DNA of 64,000 nucleotides, from positions 310,001 through 374,000 of the forward strand of contig JAMYHL010000038.1 in NCBI GenBank assembly GCA_025531455.1. The letters are read 5' to 3'. Of this stretch, positions 44,071 to 55,556 are shown in pieces. This stretch comes from Apiotrichum sp. Y4204. Lineage: Eukaryota > Basidiomycota > Tremellomycetes > Trichosporonales > Trichosporonaceae. The first letter of the stretch is position 1; the number at the start of each line of letters is the position of its first letter. A program made the translations under genes and the position numbers. Under the pieces are notes generated by a model. The model was not told where the DNA came from, ran no database searches, and saw only the letters and a program-made list of their open reading frames with translations.

Positions 44071-47000
44071 AGCGGCCCACGTATGAACTGGTAGAGGTGA
44101 GAGTGTCACCCCTTGTTCACTTATGGAGAAAGGCCACTTGTCAAAAGTACGTTGGCGCAATCGCGATCTATCGAAGCAATCAGAATCATGCATAGGGGAA
44201 CGCAATGTATTACGGCGCCTGTATGAATGCAGTTAACTCGACGTTTAGTGAAGGCAGGGCATTTTTTACTGGTCTTCATATGCGCTTCTTGCTGCTTTGG
44301 TTTCGACCAGGAACTGGTAACATGGGAGAGTTGCACTAGAGAAACAAACGATCGTCCTCCGGTACAGTACAAGGAACACGCACCTTATATGCTCCGGGGG
44401 GTCTGGGCTCTAGCTTTATGGACTAGCTGTGAAGTCCTTAAAATTCTGAGGGGACAGCAATACCATACTCACCAGGAAGGTGGCTGATGCGATCCGCGGA
44501 AGGGGGTCAGAACGTCCAAGGTGGCTTTCTACAGCACGTCTTTGAAGGCGCTATCCGCACCTTGGAAAGGTCAGCATGTTCTCGCCGCGCACAGATACCC
44601 AGCGGGCCGTCACACGCACACTACGGTCTGTAGCGTCAACCGCCATTCAGAACTTACAGAGAAGGTCCGACATTCTCGTGTAGGGGCTGCGGATGATCTC
44701 AGCCCATTTGCAATACACGGCGCTGGCTGATGAGTCACACTGGAATCTTTGTATGCACGCAGCATTTGCGTTACTCCAGTGGTTGGACTTCGAGAGCCGT
44801 ATCGTAGGTGACGGGCCAACGAGTTCACCAGCCGTTGTGCCACTGATAACACAGACAAAAGTGCAGTTGAGTATGTACACAGCAGCTGCCTTTCCAGCAT
44901 GTCCAACACGGGATCTCGCGCCTCTAGTGACACCCGGCCCAGTGATGCAGGCGATCCAGGCGACGCGCCGCCCAGGGTGCGGGGTGCAGGGTACCTGTGG
45001 GACTCCTGTACTCGTGAGACTAGTGCGGTTGTGGTGCCTGGACTCCGGACGCCCGGAACTGGCTCTATCTCGAGGCACTGCCAAAACATTTAAGGTTCGC
45101 GCCTCCGGCACCGAGAGTCTGGGTTGGGGCCATAGGGGAGTCGTCATCCCGGGCGCTGGCGCGCGCGCAGCTGGGCTGAGTGGGACTTGAACTGCGAGAA
45201 GCTCTTATAGCGACCGCCCGAATGCGATTTGCAAACTGAGACACAGGTGTTAGTCGGAATCAGGGTTGGACAGAGCTGACATCGTAACGTGAGTTGCCGG
45301 GAGGCCATGCACGGACAGACGAAGGGGGCAATATGGTATCAAGGTGGTCGGTAGGCAGCTAGGCAGCTCGCCACGGTCAACGAGGTTTCTGGAACGCAGC
45401 CCTCTGCTTGCAGTTTGGGTTCACGCAACGCTTGGAGTAGCGGATGACAGGCCGTGAGTCTGGGCATCTTGGTCCGATCTCCTGGTACGCTCGATTTAGT
45501 CTCCTCTTTGCCCGACAGCGTCGGGGTGGCGGTGGCGGTGGCGGTGGCGCCACATTATGCCCCGCGGGTGGGAAATGAGGCAAGCCCAAGTGCGAGTAGG
45601 GCAAAGGATTAAAGGAGGGTGTCAGACGGGAGCGCAACGCGCCGCATCACGGCATGCGGATCTGCAGGGCAAGGGCTGCGGCGAAGGACAGGCCAGTACC
45701 ATATTCCACCATGTTCCTTGTTGCTGGGCCGACTTCCGGTCCCGTCGTCCCCAGCGTTATGGGATATGGGAATGAGTCGTGGGAGTGGGACGGGAACCTC
45801 GGCCACGGACACATTCGTTTGGGGTACAGGGTGTGACTTTGGTCCTACCAGAACGAGATGGAGAGTGCGACTGCCAGTGATTTGGAAACGTAAAACCGTG
45901 GTCTTCTGGAAGCAACAATAGAATATGCGTGTACGCAGCCTTTGAGTCCGAAATTCTCGCCCGTGACCGAGCCTTTGGTGTAAAGGGTATGCAGCCCACC
46001 GAGGTTTTCTCTAACCTCGGAGGACCATTCGCCCACCACGCGAGTTGTCGCCATGGGCTCTCATACGATTGTCCTGAGTCCTGGATCCTGGAAGCGGAAG
46101 TGGCGTGGTGGTACCATGCTCGCGGTGACCCAAGGGCCTAAACGCCCAAACCTTAATTCGCCACTTCGCGACAACCGTGTGGTGCGGGAGGCATAGCGTG
46201 AGGACGGAGACAAACTGAGGGCCTGCAGACCGAAACTAGCGAAATCGGCGGAAAGCTCCAAACATCCCAGGTCCTGGGCCAGAGAAAAGCTTTCTGGCTC
46301 CCGACAATCCAGATTCAGCAGGTGTGTCGCCTCACAATGGGTCACCACGGAGACATATCCATTAGTCTTATTGGGACCAGGGCGGTGAGGGTGACGGGGC
46401 CACATTCAGGATTCTGGCACAGAAAATAAGGTTTGCACCAACCCGACTCGACGCTTCGACCAGGCCCGCCAATCCAGATCACTGGAGTACGTCAACATGT
46501 GGGCACTATCCCCCCTCCGGGCCGAAGGGATCGCGCAGAGAGACTAAAACGCAAAACCATATCCAAATTCAGTCTTCGAGCCAGTACTGGTGTTCTTGAG
46601 TTCGTCGTGCACGATACTGTTGGGTCGGTGGGAACGACTTCGGTTTCAAACACACCTCGCTAGTCCACTCTTATTATCTATGTGACGAGACAGGCGGCTG
46701 GGGTCGTTGGTCATCAGGCACGTTGTATGTTGAACGTTGTCTTGCTGCTAATGCACTGGGCGCTGATGACAGGTCCTTGGTTGGCAACGTCGGACACACG
46801 TTACTACTGCTGGAAACCTCAGGGGCCCTTTCGCTGGGATTTTGCGAACTGTCATTGGCGGCTGATGCTCGCCGGTGCAGCCCATAACGACCACACTCGT
46901 AACAGACGCGCAGCAGAACGGGGATACGTTGCGGACACAACCCTGTCCAAGTCTCCAACGCTAGCCATCTGGTTGGTTCTGGGAACGTGCCAGTATACTT

Positions 47001-50000
47001 CAGCTTCACGCACAGCCGCAGCTGTTGTGTCAGGTTTGGGTTAGTGTTTAGACTGGATCTGGCCGGCCTTCTCGTCACAACGCCTGTGTTGGTCAAGCAT
47101 TGAGCAATCCCGCCCAGTAGAGTGTAGTCCAGTCTGATCAAGTTCGGGTTCTCTACTGTCGTTAGGACGTCTGCGGTCCAAGATCGCACAGCGGCCTGAA
47201 GTAAGCACAGGAACAGCTCCACAGTTGGAGTGGTAACGACCGGTTTCGAGATTGTGTTGCCCTGGGTCGAGTATCGAGCACAAACTCTATACCAGATGCC
47301 CCTTTGGGTCGAGAGATCCCAGGGCCCGATACCAAAGCGCAGAAGGGAGCCAAGAGTTCAGGCGTGCGACGCTGCTGCCACCATCCCGTACCTGTTGTCT
47401 TGCGGATCAGCCGACCTGTTCAATTCCAAGGCGGGGGTCGGGGGAGGTGGTGCAGAAGGGATCGAAGGTATCGTGCACCGTGACATCGTCATATATCGTT
47501 GCTTAATCTTCCCCGAGCCGATGCGTTTGATCATCCACAATCTCCGTCACTGGCTCCGAGTGTCCCCTTCCTTTGGTGATCTGCGGATGATTTGCCCCTA
47601 CTTTTGATCCGCGGACAAATCCCTTTTCAAAGGCCACTCGTCCCGGGTTCCACCTGTCGACGACAGACCACGAGCGACAAACTTTGCACAGCATGTACAG
47701 GCTGCGGGCCTGCGGGACACCAGAACAGACGAGGAAGGCCAGGGAGAAAAGATCTCATACTCCCTCAGGCCTCAGGTAGCCAGAGATCCAGAGAGCCACA
47801 GAAGGACGGAAGGGCGCACAGGGACACAAAGGGGGAGAATGAGACCCGTGCGAGCAACGCAGAAAGGACGGTACGACGGCCCAGCATAAACCACCGCATC
47901 GGGGCGCAGATCTCTCCCCAGACATGGCGACAGACAGGTGACTGTTTTGTGATGTGTTGTTGCGTTACACCCCCAAACGATCAAACGACCCGATACTGGT
48001 TTGTGGGTCAGGGCCCAACATACTCTGGTACTCCGATACGCTGGTACTCTTGTCTGGTGATATGGTGCTCCAACCACCTTCTCGTCCCGCTTTCTCAGTG
48101 ACCGTCTAAACAAGCTGCTGCTGCTGCCGTCGCCGCTGTTGTTGTCCCCCCTGGGGCCATTATGTCGATGCTCCAAAGTCCATCTGTAGGCCGACCTTAT
48201 TCTTGTCTGGGGAAACAACTGTCATCGGGCTGTTTTGAAACCCCGTTCTTGTTTTCCCTACTTCCCTTTACCAAGCCCTATCTCGCCTCTGTGGGCCGTG
48301 GACACTGTTGCTTCAGGTTACAAGAATTAGGCTCAGGCAGACCCCAGTTCAAAGTAACGTTGAATTACATATATTACTTCACCGACAACGGGCACGAGAC
48401 CGCAGCTCTGGGGTCTCGGCATCCCTGAGCGCTTCCAACACATGCCGGCACAGGTGCCGGAATAACTGCCTGTCGTGTAGCCCAAAGCTTGAAGTAGTTC
48501 GCCTGTAATCGTCAATCAGATCGACAGACGCCACATAACCCGTACCAGACCGAGTTCACAGAAAGTCACGAAGCGTAGCCTAGCGTACTGGTGATGTAAA
48601 CGGGGCCTGCCTGCCTGCGGGTCGGCTGACAGTGGGAGACGCATGTCGGCATTATTCACAGTTCTGACCTCACCCGCCACCCGCGTCCCATCCGTTTGTT
48701 GTTGTCATTCGTTGCTCATGTGGGCCCACTACTAGCAATCAGATCGTTTGATCGGATCTCTTGCGCGCTCTGATCGTCGTCTAGACGCCCGTGGCTGGTG
48801 CGGCCTGCGTGGCTCCACGGCTGGTCGACTATAGCCTTTCGCCAGAGGAACAACTGGGCCACTCATCCTGATTTGATTCTCGTCATTCCCAGTCGACCCG
48901 GGGACTTGGTTTTCGATTTCGACCAGTTTAAGCTCAAGATGATGGAGTAAGCGAGGTCCCGGCTTTGTGTCACCATTGGCGCCACCGGCTCGTAGGGGTT
49001 GTACCGCACCTTAATTTCTCTTTCGGCCCCGTCGGTCTTGGACCGGAGTGGGCCCGGATATCATGCCGCTAGGTAGCATCCTTTCAATACTACTCCTTGG
49101 CCCCAAGGTTTAATATACTCAAATGAAATTCCGTTATACCGTGATGCGCCACCCACACCTGCTGACTGGGGCTTGTCCATCCATGCTACACAGCACACAC
49201 TTGTGGGACATGGATTCCCTGCAGGCGTAATACCTCGTACCCTGCCGCGTTGCCGCATGCCTCGTTGCAATTCAGTTCAGAGCATGGTAACGCACGCCAC
49301 ATCGCTCACGAGATGACGGGTGGTGTGTGCCCTGGGGCCTGTTGTTGCAGGGTTCTGTTCTCTTCCCATGTTGGTCCAAGCACTCGGATCCCAACTGGGC
49401 CCTCGTAGTGAAGACTAGGTTTGGGTCCTGGCCACAGGAGACGACTGATTCATGTTTAGGTGAAACTTTGTTGTGGTTCCCGCTCTTGCCCTGGTGTTGT
49501 TCGCCGCCAACTTCCACAGCTCCTCGCAAAGAGCCCGAGATCTCAAGTGCTGCTGCGACATGCGGCGAAGATGTTTCCTGTCACGGTCGCTGTCGCAGGA
49601 TCCCATTCGTGTTAAGTTGAGCGGGCGGGCACAAAGGGCTTTGGCTCATCCACCTCCACATGATCTCCGCATGATCTTGTCTCTGAGCATAAATGATAGG
49701 GTTTCCGTTGCGGCGAGCTATTAGTAACAATAGTGGCAAGTGGGTCCGACCTGCGAACACGACAAGTGGGAGAGACACGCTCGATGTGTCAGAGTCTGAT
49801 CCTTGTTACTTGTTCTGTTGCTTGAATCCGGGCCATATTATTAGGTTTTGGTGGGTGTTGTGCCTTCTCCCTTGTCTTGTTCTGCGGTGTCAGCTGCGTG
49901 TGATCAAGGACCAGGGGCTCAGCACCAGGTCCGGCAGGAGCAGACCACTTGTTGCGGAATCCCTTTGGTCGACCCAGAGTCGGGCTAGCATGGTCTGGAA

Positions 50001-51334
50001 GACGACGGGATGAGAGACAAAGGGCAGGGAAGGAGAGGTTATCATGGCCTAGGCGCCTCGGACGACAACAACAGAGCCCAGCGGACAGGGGGAAGGGAAA
50101 GGGACAGGATTTTGGGAAAACGGCCGTTCCTGGCTCGACAGGGGATTGTGTCGTACTCTTTTCCCTCTGGCCGAATGCCTGCCTCTACCACAAAAGCCAA
50201 AACCCACCCTACTTACTGGATGTGGCTGCGGCTCTGGTCTCGTCCCTTTGCCGCTTGCCGTCTGCCGCCCTGCCCGCCTGCCGCCAGCCGCCTCTTGTGG
50301 TTGCTCTGCGCTGCGCGTCCTGTTCTTTCTTTTGGTGGTTTCGTCGTCGTCGTCGCCGTCGCCCGGTCGTCAATCGCCAACACCACCCACAACCCCCCCT
50401 CCCTCCTCTCGCCTCTCCCTCCTCATCCATTCCCAACTCCTTCTCTCGACTACCAACTGTCGAGCAAAACTGAAGGTCCACTCGGATACGATACACGCAT
50501 TCCACGTAGACCTTTCCTCATCTCTTCTCCTCTTTCATCCCATCCCTTCCCATCTCATTTCATCATCGTTCATTTCATCCCCCACCACACTCGTCGCTCC
50601 ATTGCTCCTTGTCCGGACGGTTCGGCTCTCACCTTGCGGCTCTGTTGTCTCTTGTGTTCTTCGCCTTTTCTCGCCCTCATTCTCCACCAGTCCGTCGCTT
50701 GTCACCATCAGCGGATCAGCGGATCACCATCAGCTTCTGGCCACACATCATCAATCACAAACCCTGAGCTCGCCTGAGGTCAACCTCTCTTCATCACCTT
50801 CTTGATTGACATCGGTACCTCTGTCCACACGCAAACCAGTGCAACAATTCATCTCTCCTCCTCGGCGCTGTTATTGACGACGCCTCGGCGCTCTTCAATC
50901 TACACCCCTGCATCACTATTCTGTCTGTCCCACTCAAGTTTACCCACGCTCGATTGTCCAGTTCACTGCCAACTTTTGCCAAAATTCCAACGGAACGCCC
51001 CCTTCCCCATCTGTAGATCTGTCTGCTAAACGGGTAGGTTTGTCTCATCAGATCTCCAGCGTCGTCACTCCCTCTTCTCTTGCTGTTGTTTGGGTCGCTT
51101 TCGGGGTCGGGTCGACCCGGTTCCTCGCTTCTTGTCACATACCTCGCGCACCTCGCCGGTTGCGTTGATGATCGGCGTCGGCCAAGTGCTCGACAGTGCC
51201 CAGCAGCCCATACACAGCACGCCACAGCCACATTGACATTCCTCACCTCTTGTCATTCGCATCTTCTGACATAAAATATCTCTTCTCATTACGTTCCATC
51301 TCTTATTTTGCAGAATCACTCATCAAGTTGTCCA
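44071..51334. other. 7.3 kb stretch without a supportable gene
   Basis: No frame here combines a start, plausible splice sites and recognisable motifs. Most of 44.1-50.0 kb has mixed composition and frequent stops in all frames. One minus-strand frame near 46830-46900 reads CYECGRYGLHRR, faintly like a gag zinc knuckle. From about 50.4 kb to 51.3 kb the plus strand is strongly C/T-rich and probably forms the promoter and long 5' leader of the velvet gene, perhaps with a leader intron ending TTTTGCAG at 51313. Confidence 0.5.
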
Positions 51335-53911
51335 ATGTCCTCCGTAGTGCTGCGGCCTTCACAGGTCCGTCCGTCATCTCGCGATCGTGAGATGACCACC
51401 GACTCCAAACCTGAGGATCGCACTACCACCCCAAGAGTTCGCCCAGCTCAGCCGGCCCAGCCGGCCAAGAACCGCCAGTCTACATCTCCATCCATGCCTT
51501 CGCAACGTGAACCAGCTCTGTCGCCGAATGCGAGCGGCAGTTCATCAGCCAGTGCTGTGTCGGCGCCAGGTGGGACTGCAGGAGGTGTCGCCGCACCAGC
51601 TGGCGACAAGAAGGCAAGGAACAGCACCGACAAGGACTGCAAAGATAAGGAGAAGTGGGTTGAGAGCGTCGACTATGCGTACGAATACGTGCCCGTTGCG
51701 CAGAAGCGTGAAGGACGAAAGAACATGTGAGTGGCACTGAAGACTGCGACGTCACTGGGTTGGGGCGGACAGAAGCCCATGGATTGGACAATGTTACTGA
51801 TGCTTGCGAAATATACATCGCGATACACCACCCACCTTTCAACATGCAGCTCTTACGAACTATTGATGCGCCAACAGCCTCTGCAAGCGCGCATGTGTGG
51901 CGTCGGAGAGAAGTGTAAGTTAATCATTGTCGTATTTCTCTTACCGGTAGCCGACCGCCGCCCCGTGGACCCCACGCCAATCATCCAGCTCAAGGTCATG
52001 ACTAGCGACGGGGAGGATGTTACTCCAGTGGACCCTCGCAGCGAGAAGGCTGTTCGCCGTCAGAGCCCAAACGCCAATGGTACTCAGCTTTTCATGCAAA
52101 GTGAGTTTATCCCCTCGTTTATCAGATTTGAGCCGCTCACACAAGACCCCTACTACTTCCTCTTTGCCTGTCTTGTTGGCGGAGATGACCAGGACGCCGA
52201 GCTCCATGTCATTGATGACGGTCGCACTCGCTTCCTGACTGGTACTCCGGTTTCATCGCTCTACCACCTGAAGGACATCGACAACAAGGACGCGGCTTTC
52301 TTTGTGTTCCCTGATCTTGGTGTCCGAAAGGAAGGCAGGTATAAGCTTAAGCTCACGTTGTTTGAAATCGTCGACCAGGAAGTTTACTACTGCACGACGG
52401 TTCACACTCATACGTTTTCCGTGTATTCTGCGAAGAAGTTTCCCGGTATGTCCAGGGCAACGGAACTGTCGCGGGCTTTTGCCGAACAGGGGTTAAAGAT
52501 CCGTGTCCGCAAAGACCCCAGACCAGCGGGCCGCAACAAGCCCAAGCGCAAAAGTTCCGCACAGTCTGATGATGAAGACGACTACCTCCGCAAGCGGCCC
52601 CGTCCGCCTCTCACCCATCCTGGCTATCCCATGGACGCCCGTGGATACCCAGCGGAGGCCTACCCAGTCCAGGGAGGTCCTGCCTATCCTCCCTACGGAC
52701 CGATGGCACCTCCCCCGCCCCCGTTTGACCCTCACCGTCCTCCGTCCTCTGGCGGTGCTCCTCCTCCCCATGTTGCGGGCTATACCCATCAGTACGGTTA
52801 TTCGTTTGGCCACGGGAGACCTCGCCACCTTCCTTCCAACTATCCTCCCGACTTTTATGGGTATCCGCCAGGCCCTCCTGGCGGGCACCTCGACCCGCGG
52901 TACGATCGGGATCGTGACATGCCTCGCGATTCTCGTGATCCTTACGGCCGCGAGGTCCTCCACCCTCGAGACATTCGTGACCCACGCGATATGCGCGACC
53001 CCCGCGAATACCCTCGCGAAATTTCAATGCCCCCTCGCGACATCCGGGACCCTCGCGATCCGTACCACGACATGCGCGACCCCCGTGAGGCGCCCATGCA
53101 TCCTCGCGACCACCACGCTCGCGAGGTGTCCATGCCTCGTGATCCTCGCGACATGCGTGAGGTGTCAATGCCACTTCGTGATCACCGCGACCAGCGAGAC
53201 ATGTCTATGCCCCCTCATGACTTCCATCCAAGGGATATCGACATGCATCACCGCGAAGTATCCTTACCCCCGAGGGATCACCGAGATATCCCCCGCGATA
53301 TCCCCCGCGATATCCCCCGAGAGCACATATACATGGGTCGTGGGGGATCGCCGCCTTATCATGCGCCTCGCAGCGCCGGAGCGGTTCCTCCGCCCCCACT
53401 GCACCCTATGGACCGCCACCGTCCTACGACAGCGCCAGGACCAGGCCCTCTCCCCCGTGGCCCCGATCCGCGTGCTGACCTTCGCGCCGATCCTCGCGCC
53501 GATCCTCGAGCCGATCCTCGCGCGGATATGCGTCCTGAACTTCGTGTCGACCCTCGCATGGATCCTCGTGCTCACCTGCGCGTCGACTCCCACGCGGATC
53601 CCCGTATGGACCCCCGTATGGATCCCCGTATGGATCCCCGTATGGATCCCCGTATGGATCCTCGGGACGCCCGTGCCCCGGAGCTGCGTGATCCCCGCTC
53701 TGTCTCTGGTCCGATACGTCTTCCCCCACTTCCTTCGCGTATTGACGGCCCGCCCAGTCTCGGGGCATACGGCCGTGACCCGCGAGATGACCGTCCCGGC
53801 TCGGGTTGGAGTGGCAGCGATGGCCGCCACAGTCACCCAAGTGCGCGTCCCAGTCCGGAGCCGAAGCCTCCCATGGGTGGCCGCATGGGTCTTGGCCATC
53901 TCGTCGACTAA
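51335..53911 (+). CDS. velvet-family transcriptional regulator
   Basis: Exons: 51335-51726, 51850-51914, 51951-52100 and 52146-53911 (790 residues). Velvet proteins (VeA, VelB, VosA) are fungal DNA-binding regulators of development, stress and secondary metabolism with an NF-kB-like fold. The domain spans about 131-325: ELLMRQQPLQARMCGVGEK, DRRPVDPTPIIQLKV, FMQNPYYFLFACL, LTGTPVSSLYHLKDIDNKD, FFVFPDLGVRKEGRYKLK and HTHTFSVYSAKKFPGM. A basic KPKRK signal follows. The last 450 residues are Pro/Asp/Arg-rich with degenerate RDPRD and DPRAD/DPRMD repeats. The 45-nt third intron is in frame without stops; removing it restores the conserved QNPYYF join. VelB/VosA type rather than VeA (no N-terminal bipartite signal or PEST layout seen); the exact orthologue is not assignable. 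Confidence 0.9.
53485..53665 (+). repeat. coding tandem repeats (DPRAD / DPRMD)
   Basis: Within the velvet gene, short in-frame repeats encode DPR-x-D units. A 12-nt unit ATGGATCCCCGT is repeated about five to six times at 53604-53663 and a GCCGATCCTCGC-like unit at 53485-53525. Near-identity of the copies points to recent expansion. Confidence 0.9.
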
Positions 53912-55556
53912 GCATCGGCCGTCTAGTGATAATGTGTCTTTAGTAAACCTCCTGTGTGCGTATTGGCCACCATCAAGCGGTAAACATATCTGTGATTGGA
54001 TTCGTTCCATTAGAATTATCTTTTGTATCATGCATAGTTGTGAGCGGACTGGCAGTGCAGCCATGGGTCGCATAAGCAAGGTGCCATCGAATAGCTGGTT
54101 AATTCACTTGGCCTTCTGTCAAGTGCAGGCAACAACAGTACAACAGTGGGTGGCCGGGGATACATCTGGAAACATCTGTACCAGGCTTCGCATGACGTCA
54201 TTGTGCTTGGCCTTGTTTTTATTTGAATTATTGGTCTGATTTTTTGTGTGCATTTTATTTTTTTGATCAGGGAGGAACGGTTGCCGGTCGACATATCGAC
54301 ATACTGTGTTGTGTTAATTAAATAAGGATTTTAATTATAAACGGTCGTGTGATTTTTTGGTTCATTTGCTTTGACGACGCGGCGCCGTGGCGGCTGACAC
54401 GCTCCACGCGCTCCACAGATCCATTCTGCCATTCTGTATCCGTGCATCCAGCTTCCAGAGATCCAAGGGGTACGACGCCAGAAGATTGAGTGGGATCTAT
54501 CTAGAGCTCTGGAGATCTGGAGATCATGGACAGGAACGCGTGAACAGAGTCTCCTCGTTGGTCCGTCCGGATTTATGATACCAGCGAGTTGTGCCACCCG
54601 GTGGCGGTGTAGCTACTCGCGGCTTGTCTGGTGGGCGGCGAAATTAGATCCAGAACTTCAGAAGCAGCAGGGGACTTCGCCCCGTTCTCCCTGCCAAGCA
54701 GCCTACGACCCTTTGAACGCAGGTATCTATCTCCTCAGACCTTGAAGCTTGAGACGCCTGCCGTACTGCTGCGTTCTCACCAGTGCAAAGAGCACGCTGG
54801 AACAACCGTACTGTACCGCACACGTATTCTCTGCGCCACAGTACCCACATGCCCACAGTAGATGTCTGCGGAGAAGTGTTCCATCCATTGGACCCGTCTG
54901 CTCGCTTCGTTCCCGTTGTTCGATTGTGGTGCTGAGGCGAACAGTAGTATGGTAGCAGCCTTGAGTCACGGCCAGGCACGGGCTGGCGGCTGTTAGCGAG
55001 TCGGTAGTTCGGTAGACCCTCATTCCGAGCCCTTTTGCAGTGGCGCAATTACAGCGCGGCGCAGCTCGGCGTCGCATCGGCGTCGCCCGTCGCCGAGGGT
55101 ACGTCCACGTCCCCACGTGCTCGCTTGCACTTTTTTGTCGCTGGCGTTCTGGCCATCTCGGAATCAGGGGCCACAAGGTGTCTCTCATAAGTCCTCAGGC
55201 CGTGATCATCCGTCTGTGGTGCTACTGTGGCCGGTGTGGGGCCGTCATCCGGGTGCCGAGGGCCCGGCTCCCGGCCCTTAACTACAGCCAGGCCACAGAT
55301 TGCAAGCAAGCGCCCGGCGTACTGGCTCCTTTTGCAGGTTTCTTCACTCACAGTAGTAGTTGTCTTGGCCTCGGGCAGTCAGGTGGATGAATGCATATGG
55401 ATCAGTGTCTCTCTCTCTCACACATCCATCTATCACTCTCCTTGATACGACGTCTCGAGCACAGCGCGCGTGTCTAGGCGGATAGGATAGCGGCTCCGTC
55501 TGGGCACAGACGAACACAACACGCAGAGTAGAATTTCAAACCCACATTCGTTCATC
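53912..55556. other. intergenic region, AT-rich in part
   Basis: 1.6 kb between the velvet and PRM10 genes. The segment 54225-54360 is markedly AT-rich with T runs. No gene is supported. Confidence 0.5.

Noticed and set aside
45150..45240. Minus-strand GTTCAAGTCCC resembling a tRNA T arm
   Set aside because: The flanking bases do not form a T stem and no anticodon or acceptor arm could be folded at the expected distance.
46674..47222. 182-codon minus-strand frame containing CYECGRYGLHRR, like a zinc knuckle
   Set aside because: It starts at GTG, lacks the last Cys of a CCHC knuckle and has no gag, protease or integrase context.
52503..54239. 578-codon plus-strand frame overlapping the velvet gene
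   Set aside because: It is a frame-shifted shadow of the Pro/Asp/Arg-rich velvet C terminus.
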